From: Nitrospirales bacterium
GTDB taxonomy: Bacteria; Nitrospirota; Nitrospiria; Nitrospirales; UBA8639
Length of the DNA: 20,137 nucleotides
NCBI GenBank assembly: GCA_029261305.1
Contig: JAJDBO010000087.1
Coordinates: 1-20,137 of the forward strand
Direction: 5' to 3'
This document shows positions 15,170 through 20,137 of the stretch, in pieces (within the stretch, counting starts at the first letter, position 1; each line of letters begins with the position of its first letter). A model generated the notes under the pieces. The model saw nothing but the letters and a program-made list of their open reading frames with translations. It ran no database searches and was not told the origin of the DNA. The position numbers and the translations under genes were made by a program.

Positions 15170-18100
15170 ATGTCCTTTCGCGCACGTCTCAATACCCACA
15201 TGACGCAAAAGCCCGAGAGATGGTTGTCGTGGGTATTGTCCATTCTGATCATTGTGTTGATGGGGGGATATGGGGTTCTTCAAGTGTTAACCCAGCAGCA
15301 TGAATTACAAGATGCTACCGAGCGGAGAGGACGAGCTTTGGCTGAAGGGCTTTCACTCATCGGAGCGACAGCGGTGATGGAAAACCTCTTTTTGATCCAA
15401 GAGGCTCTTATGTCTCAGATACAAAATGATCCTGAGATCCAAAGTGTCCTTGTGCTCGACAATGAACATATGGTGATTGCGTCAAGTGATCTCAGGAGGA
15501 TCGGAGAAACGCTGTTTCCTGAAATTTTGCAAAAAGCTGTGAAGGAAACTGAGCCAGAATCCGTCGTCGTGAGGGGGGAGCATGCTCAAAACCAATTGGT
15601 GATCTTTTCACCCCTTCAAAATGAATCAGAGTTGTTGGGCTGGATTCGGGTTGAGCTCTCTCTCGATCGGGTCCAACAGGAAGCCTACCGCAATCTCCTG
15701 ACGCAAGGGATGTTTAGTATTGCCCTTATTGTTATGACCATTTTCCTTGTGCGAAAAACTGTTCGGCGATTGTCCTTTCGATTGCAGGCCAGTGAAAGTA
15801 AAACGCGTCAGGTAATTGATACAGCCTTGGATGCGGTTGTCGGAATGGACGCCTTTGGGAATGTTACAGATTGGAATCATCAAGCGGATGTCACATTTGG
15901 TTGGTCACGTGAAGAGGTTCTTGGTCAAAACTTGGCAGAGTTGATCATCCCTTTGGAATTTCGCGATGCCCATCATGCTGGGCTAGCCCACTTTCTTCAC
16001 ACAGGTCAAAGCAAAATCCTCAGCCAGCGCGTTGAAGTTGAAGGTTGTCAAAAAAACGGGCGTCGTTTTCCTGCGGAATTGTCCGTGACCTCAGTCAAGC
16101 TTGAAGATGGGACATGGAATTTCCACGCGTTTGTTCGTGACATCACGGAACAGAAAAAAGCCAGTGAGGCCCTACAAGTAGAAAATTCCTATATTCAGCT
16201 AGTACAGCATGCAGCTGTCGTAGCAAATGAAGCCGAAGCCGTGGAATCTGCGCTTCAGAAAACACTAGATCTCGTGTGTGACTTTACTGGCTGGCCAGTC
16301 GGCCATGTGTATCTCCGATCTGGCGATCTGGCCGAGGAACTAGACTCTACAGGGATTTGGCATTTGGATAACCCGCAACGATTTGAATCATTTCGGGAGG
16401 TGACAGAGCACACCACCTTTCCCTCAGGTGTCGGGTTGCCCGGCCAGGTACTTGCTACAGGGGAAGTGGCTTGGATTGCTGATGTGACTCAAGCTTCAAA
16501 TTTTCTTCGAGCCCAACAGGCAGAGGACATCAAGATTAAAGGAGGATTTGCCTTTCCCATCTTGGCACAAGGCCGGGTGATCGCGGTTTTGGAGTTTTTT
16601 TCAAGCCGATACGAACCCCCAAATCCTCGATGGTTGGAAGTGATTAACATCATTGGTGTCCAACTCGGTCATGTGGTCGAACGGAAGAAGGCGGAGGGTG
16701 CACTCGCCGATACCAATGCGAGGATTCAAGCCATTGTCGGAACAGCCGCAGATGGCATTATCACGATTAATGAACAAGGCTTGATCGAGACATTTAATAG
16801 AGCCGCGGAAAAGATCCTTGGCTACGAAGCGAGTGAAGTATTGGGCCTCAACGTGTCACGACTCATGCCTTCACCGTACAGCGAGGAACATGATAGCTAC
16901 ATCGCTCGGTATTTGAGTACAGGTGAGTCTCGCCTACTGGGAACAAGTCGAGAGCTGGTGGCAAAGCGTAAGGATGGAACCATTTTCCCTGTGGAGATTG
17001 CGTTCAGCCAAGTGCAATTGGGAAATCGTCTTGCGTTTACCGGAATCCTTCGTGACATCACAGATCGAAAAAGTTCGTTAGCAGAGTTAGCCGAGGCAAG
17101 AGACAAAGCCTTGGAAGCTGCCAGACTCAAATCAGAATTTCTTGCCACCATGAGTCATGAGATTCGAACCCCCATGAATGGCGTCATCGGGATGACCGGT
17201 CTTCTGTTAGATACCAGTCTGACCCCCGACCAACGTCGATATGCGGATACAGTCAGGTCTTCAGGAGAGGCCCTGCTCACTATCATTAATGATATTCTCG
17301 ACTTCTCTAAAATCGAATCAGGCAAACTTGAATTTGAAACCATTGATTTTGATCTTCGCCTCTGTGTGGACGAAACCCTGGAGCTGTTGGCGGAAAAATC
17401 CCACGCCCAACGGTTGGAGCTGGTGGGGTATGTGTTTGCCGATGTCCCCACGGCCCTTCGAGGCGATCCTGGGCGATTGCGGCAAGTGCTCCTGAATTTA
17501 TTGGGCAATGCAATCAAATTTACGAAGAGCGGAGAGGTGACCCTCCAAGTCTTTCGTTTGGATGAAGACGATGAGAGTGTGACGATACGATGTCAAGTGA
17601 CGGATACCGGCATCGGCATTCCTCCCGATGTGGTTGCACGTTTATTTCAACCCTTTACACAAGCTGATAGTTCCACCACACGACGATTTGGGGGCACGGG
17701 GTTGGGCTTGGCGATCTGTAAACAGTTGGTCGAACAAATGGGAGGGGACATTGGCGTCGAAAGTACTCCAGGGCAAGGCAGTCAGTTCTGGTTTACGGCA
17801 CGATTGGAAAAACAATCCTCAGGAATTGATGTGAAAGGGTGTACCGTCCGAAGCCTTGAGGGTTTGAAGGTTTGTTGTGTCGATGATCATCCGACCAATC
17901 GACTTCTTCTCGCGCAATATTGCCTAGATTGGGGGCTTGAGGCGGTGGTGGCGGCAACGCCAGCAGAAGCTGTGGGTTTACTGAAAGCGGCTGCGTCTAG
18001 AGGGAAACCGTTTGATCTGGCCATTTTGGATATGGAAATGCCTGAAATGGATGGACAATCATTGGCCGAAGTGATCAAAGGCGATCCAGCCATTAGCCAA

Positions 18101-19174
18101 GTGCGCCTCGTCTTGCTGACTTCGTTAGGGCGGCGAGGGGATGCAGCCAGGGCAAGAGAAGTGGGGTTTGTTGGGTATTTGACCAAGCCCGTTCGACAGC
18201 AAAAACTTCAGGAATGTTTGGCAATGGTCATGGGAGTATCCACGGATATTTCGTATGGACTTGATAGCCCGCTCATCACCCAATTTAGTCGGCAGGAGAG
18301 ACCGAATGTAGCGAGTGGAAGAATTTTGGTCGTCGATGATCATATTGTGAACCAACAATTGGCAGAGCTGATGTTGGAACGGTTGGGACATCGCGTCGAT
18401 TCCGTAGGCAATGGAATTGAGGCAGTCGAAGCGGTGTCACGGCAACATTATGACCTCGTGCTGATGGATTGTCAGATGCCGGAAATGGACGGCTATGAAG
18501 CCACCAGAGAAATTCGAAGACGTGAAGCGAACATTCAGGAAAGTTCTATTCCTTCAGAAAGACAAGCGACGGGTGATGAGGGAAAAGTGAGGGCCCATAT
18601 TCCGATCATCGCTATGACCGCTAATGCTATGCAAGGAGATCGAGACCGATGTGTGGCCTCGGGGATGGATGACTACCTCAGTAAGCCCATAAGGGCACAG
18701 GACCTTGATCGCGTGTTGAGCCAATGGCTTCCACCTCATGAGCGACATTTGGACCATGGTGAGGGGGTAGCTGAAGATAGACCTGGAGGGAAAATCCTTT
18801 TTCCTTCGGATGATGGCCAGCCTCTTTCACTTGATGTATCGGTCTTAAAGGAACTCCACGGATTGGGTGGTGCACCCTTGCTGTCACGTCTTGTCGAACA
18901 ATTTATCCATGATGCCTCGGAATGTGTGGAAAACATTCAGCGAGCAGTGTCCGAGGGTTCGATAAAGGCATTCACGGACGCGGCACATGGGCTAAAAGGA
19001 ATTTGCGGAAATATTGGCGCACAGCAGTTAGCCAAACTTTCCGCAGATCTTGAGGCCTACGGCAAAGAAGGGAATGTTCAAGACGCCGAATCCCTATTCC
19101 CTTGTTTGCAGGAAGAATTTCAACAGACTCAAAAGATACTTCATGAAGAGGTGTCCGGGTTCTCTCAAAATTAG
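15170..19174 (+). CDS. Membrane-bound hybrid sensor histidine kinase (PAS-GAF-PAS-HisKA-HATPase-REC-REC-Hpt)
   Basis: 1334 residues. Two membrane helices (about 20-40 and 181-195) enclose a periplasmic sensor domain of about 140 residues. The cytoplasm-facing part then has PAS (about 207-328, ending FVRDITEQ), GAF (about 355-505), PAS (about 515-633, ending LRDITDRK), HisKA with phospho-acceptor H663 in [11 protein letters not shown], and HATPase with N776/N780, DTGIGI (812-817) and GGTGLGL (841-847). Receiver 1 has D954 ([10 protein letters not shown]) and K1006, receiver 2 has D1100 ([10 protein letters not shown]) and K1172, and an Hpt domain carries H1273 (AAHGLKG). All relay residues are present, so the complete phosphorelay lies in one chain but there is no DNA-binding output. 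The ATG follows AGGAG by 11 bases and the previous stop by 14. The TonB receptor gene begins 14 bp after its stop. Confidence 0.95.
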   Translation: MSFRARLNTHMTQKPERWLSWVLSILIIVLMGGYGVLQVLTQQHELQDATERRGRALAEGLSLIGATAVMENLFLIQEALMSQIQNDPEIQSVLVLDNEHMVIASSDLRRIGETLFPEILQKAVKETEPESVVVRGEHAQNQLVIFSPLQNESELLGWIRVELSLDRVQQEAYRNLLTQGMFSIALIVMTIFLVRKTVRRLSFRLQASESKTRQVIDTALDAVVGMDAFGNVTDWNHQADVTFGWSREEVLGQNLAELIIPLEFRDAHHAGLAHFLHTGQSKILSQRVEVEGCQKNGRRFPAELSVTSVKLEDGTWNFHAFVRDITEQKKASEALQVENSYIQLVQHAAVVANEAEAVESALQKTLDLVCDFTGWPVGHVYLRSGDLAEELDSTGIWHLDNPQRFESFREVTEHTTFPSGVGLPGQVLATGEVAWIADVTQASNFLRAQQAEDIKIKGGFAFPILAQGRVIAVLEFFSSRYEPPNPRWLEVINIIGVQLGHVVERKKAEGALADTNARIQAIVGTAADGIITINEQGLIETFNRAAEKILGYEASEVLGLNVSRLMPSPYSEEHDSYIARYLSTGESRLLGTSRELVAKRKDGTIFPVEIAFSQVQLGNRLAFTGILRDITDRKSSLAELAEARDKALEAARLKSEFLATMSHEIRTPMNGVIGMTGLLLDTSLTPDQRRYADTVRSSGEALLTIINDILDFSKIESGKLEFETIDFDLRLCVDETLELLAEKSHAQRLELVGYVFADVPTALRGDPGRLRQVLLNLLGNAIKFTKSGEVTLQVFRLDEDDESVTIRCQVTDTGIGIPPDVVARLFQPFTQADSSTTRRFGGTGLGLAICKQLVEQMGGDIGVESTPGQGSQFWFTARLEKQSSGIDVKGCTVRSLEGLKVCCVDDHPTNRLLLAQYCLDWGLEAVVAATPAEAVGLLKAAASRGKPFDLAILDMEMPEMDGQSLAEVIKGDPAISQVRLVLLTSLGRRGDAARAREVGFVGYLTKPVRQQKLQECLAMVMGVSTDISYGLDSPLITQFSRQERPNVASGRILVVDDHIVNQQLAELMLERLGHRVDSVGNGIEAVEAVSRQHYDLVLMDCQMPEMDGYEATREIRRREANIQESSIPSERQATGDEGKVRAHIPIIAMTANAMQGDRDRCVASGMDDYLSKPIRAQDLDRVLSQWLPPHERHLDHGEGVAEDRPGGKILFPSDDGQPLSLDVSVLKELHGLGGAPLLSRLVEQFIHDASECVENIQRAVSEGSIKAFTDAAHGLKGICGNIGAQQLAKLSADLEAYGKEGNVQDAESLFPCLQEEFQQTQKILHEEVSGFSQN

Positions 19175-19188
19175 GAGATAGGCAGAGG

Positions 19189-20137
19189 ATGAAAATGAAC
19201 AAGAATGTTCAGAAGTTATGCAAGCCTCAGAAGTGGCGTAGTGCCGGCATGAGGTTGATTGGGTCATGGGTGTTGCTTGGAATGGTTGGCATAGGAATGG
19301 GAGCCCTTGGAGTGCTCACCGAAGTTAGGGCGGAGACTCCCGTTTTAGAAAGCGAAGGCTCTGATCTTTCAGAGCTGAGCTTAGAAGAATTGATGGATGT
19401 GGAAGTCACTTCCGTGTCAAAGAAAACTCAAAAGCTGTCTGAGTCGGCTGCCGCAATTTTTGTCATTACACAAGAGGATATTCGACGGTCCGGGATGACC
19501 AGTATTCCCGAGCTTCTTCGGATGGTCCCGGGCGTTGAAGTCGCTCGTCTTACCGCCAATAAATGGGCCATCACTTCTCGAGGATTCAATGGGCAATATG
19601 CCAACAAACTGTTGGTGCTTATTGATGGTCGAAGTGTTTATACCCCGTTGTTCTCGGGCGTGTATTGGGATGTGCAGGATACGATGTTGGAGGATGTGGA
19701 ACGTATTGAGGTGATCCGTGGACCTGGCGGGGCCTTATGGGGAGCCAATGCCGTAAATGGGGTGATTAACATTATCACCAAGCGTGCACAGGATACACAA
19801 GGGGGGTTGATTACTGCGGGTGCCGGGAATTTAGAACAAGGGTTTGGTGGTCTTCGCTATGGGGGAAAGATCGGAGGAAATGCCGCCTATCGACTCTATG
19901 GAAAGTTCTTTAACCGAGGTAACCACAAGACTCCTGCAGGCGGAGCAGCGAATAACGATTGGCATCAGGGGAGAATCGGATTTCGTACCGATTGGGAAGC
20001 TTCGAGTCGCAATACGGTGACCTTTCAGGGTGATGCCTATTCTGGAGTCTCGGATCAATCCATCCTGACCACCTCTCTAGTGCCGGCCGGTTCCACCAAC
20101 AATACTGATTCTATAGACGTACGTGGAGGCAATGTGA
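19189..20137 (+). CDS. TonB-dependent outer-membrane receptor, N-terminal part (runs off window)
   Basis: 316 codons are visible and the frame is open at the window edge. An N-terminal signal segment (hydrophobic about residues 22-44, cleavage likely after VRA) is followed by LSLEELMDVEVTSVSKKTQ, a region where such receptors carry their TonB-interacting stretch. The plug domain then follows with VITQEDIRRSG, IPELLRMVPGVEVAR, RGFNGQYANKLLVLIDGRS, ERIEVIRGPGGALWGANAVNGVINIITK. The barrel begins at about residue 200. It would import a scarce ligand (siderophore, metal complex or other) using the proton-motive force via TonB. Substrate cannot be read from this part. The ATG has AGGAG and GAGG upstream and lies 14 bp after the hybrid kinase stop, so it belongs to the same operon. 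Confidence 0.92.
   Translation, partial: MKMNKNVQKLCKPQKWRSAGMRLIGSWVLLGMVGIGMGALGVLTEVRAETPVLESEGSDLSELSLEELMDVEVTSVSKKTQKLSESAAAIFVITQEDIRRSGMTSIPELLRMVPGVEVARLTANKWAITSRGFNGQYANKLLVLIDGRSVYTPLFSGVYWDVQDTMLEDVERIEVIRGPGGALWGANAVNGVINIITKRAQDTQGGLITAGAGNLEQGFGGLRYGGKIGGNAAYRLYGKFFNRGNHKTPAGGAANNDWHQGRIGFRTDWEASSRNTVTFQGDAYSGVSDQSILTTSLVPAGSTNNTDSIDVRGGNV

Overview
The window is bacterial chromosomal DNA with densely packed genes on both strands and no sign of a prophage, transposon or CRISPR array. The mix points to the phylum Nitrospirota, most likely a Nitrospira: a long cobalamin-dependent ribonucleotide reductase, a tandem MtaB/MiaB pair, HDOD and partner-switching regulators, diheme cytochrome and cupredoxin electron carriers, and a TonB receptor beginning with the SLEELMDVEVTSVSKK motif. 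The fairly balanced base composition would suit a lower-GC (for example marine) lineage. This assignment is inference from gene content; no database search was made.

Left part (1-6400). A class II ribonucleotide reductase (nrdJ) runs leftward off the window and starts at a TTG with a good ribosome binding site. Its promoter (TTGACA, 17 bp, TAGATT) is overlaid by two NrdR-like boxes 16 bp apart, and two DnaA boxes lie about 100 bp further upstream. A small membrane protein follows, convergent with a KtrB/TrkH potassium channel subunit, and then a short exported protein of unknown function.

Middle (6500-12800). Two radical-SAM tRNA methylthiotransferases lie in tandem: MtaB (t6A37) and MiaB (i6A37). 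An HDOD signalling protein follows. Next comes a STAS anti-sigma antagonist pointing left, tRNA-Arg(ACG), and a response regulator fused to an RsbW-like ATPase pointing right. The STAS and REC-ATPase proteins could be two halves of one partner-switching module.

The 670-bp gap at 12785-13455 holds two very short ORFs with ribosome binding sites. They may be the remains of a small gene, because one reading frame is broken only by a single TGA that is followed by a perfect hairpin.

Right part (13456-20137). Four genes form a tight operon: a diheme cytochrome c lipoprotein, an exported cupredoxin with a complete amicyanin-like copper site plus a C-terminal carboxypeptidase-regulatory-like domain, a 1334-residue membrane hybrid kinase (PAS-GAF-PAS-HisKA-ATPase-REC-REC-Hpt), and the start of a TonB-dependent outer-membrane receptor. 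Placing envelope electron carriers, a complete phosphorelay and an outer-membrane receptor in one transcript is the best candidate here for an undescribed system, perhaps sensing of or response to a metal or redox-active ligand.
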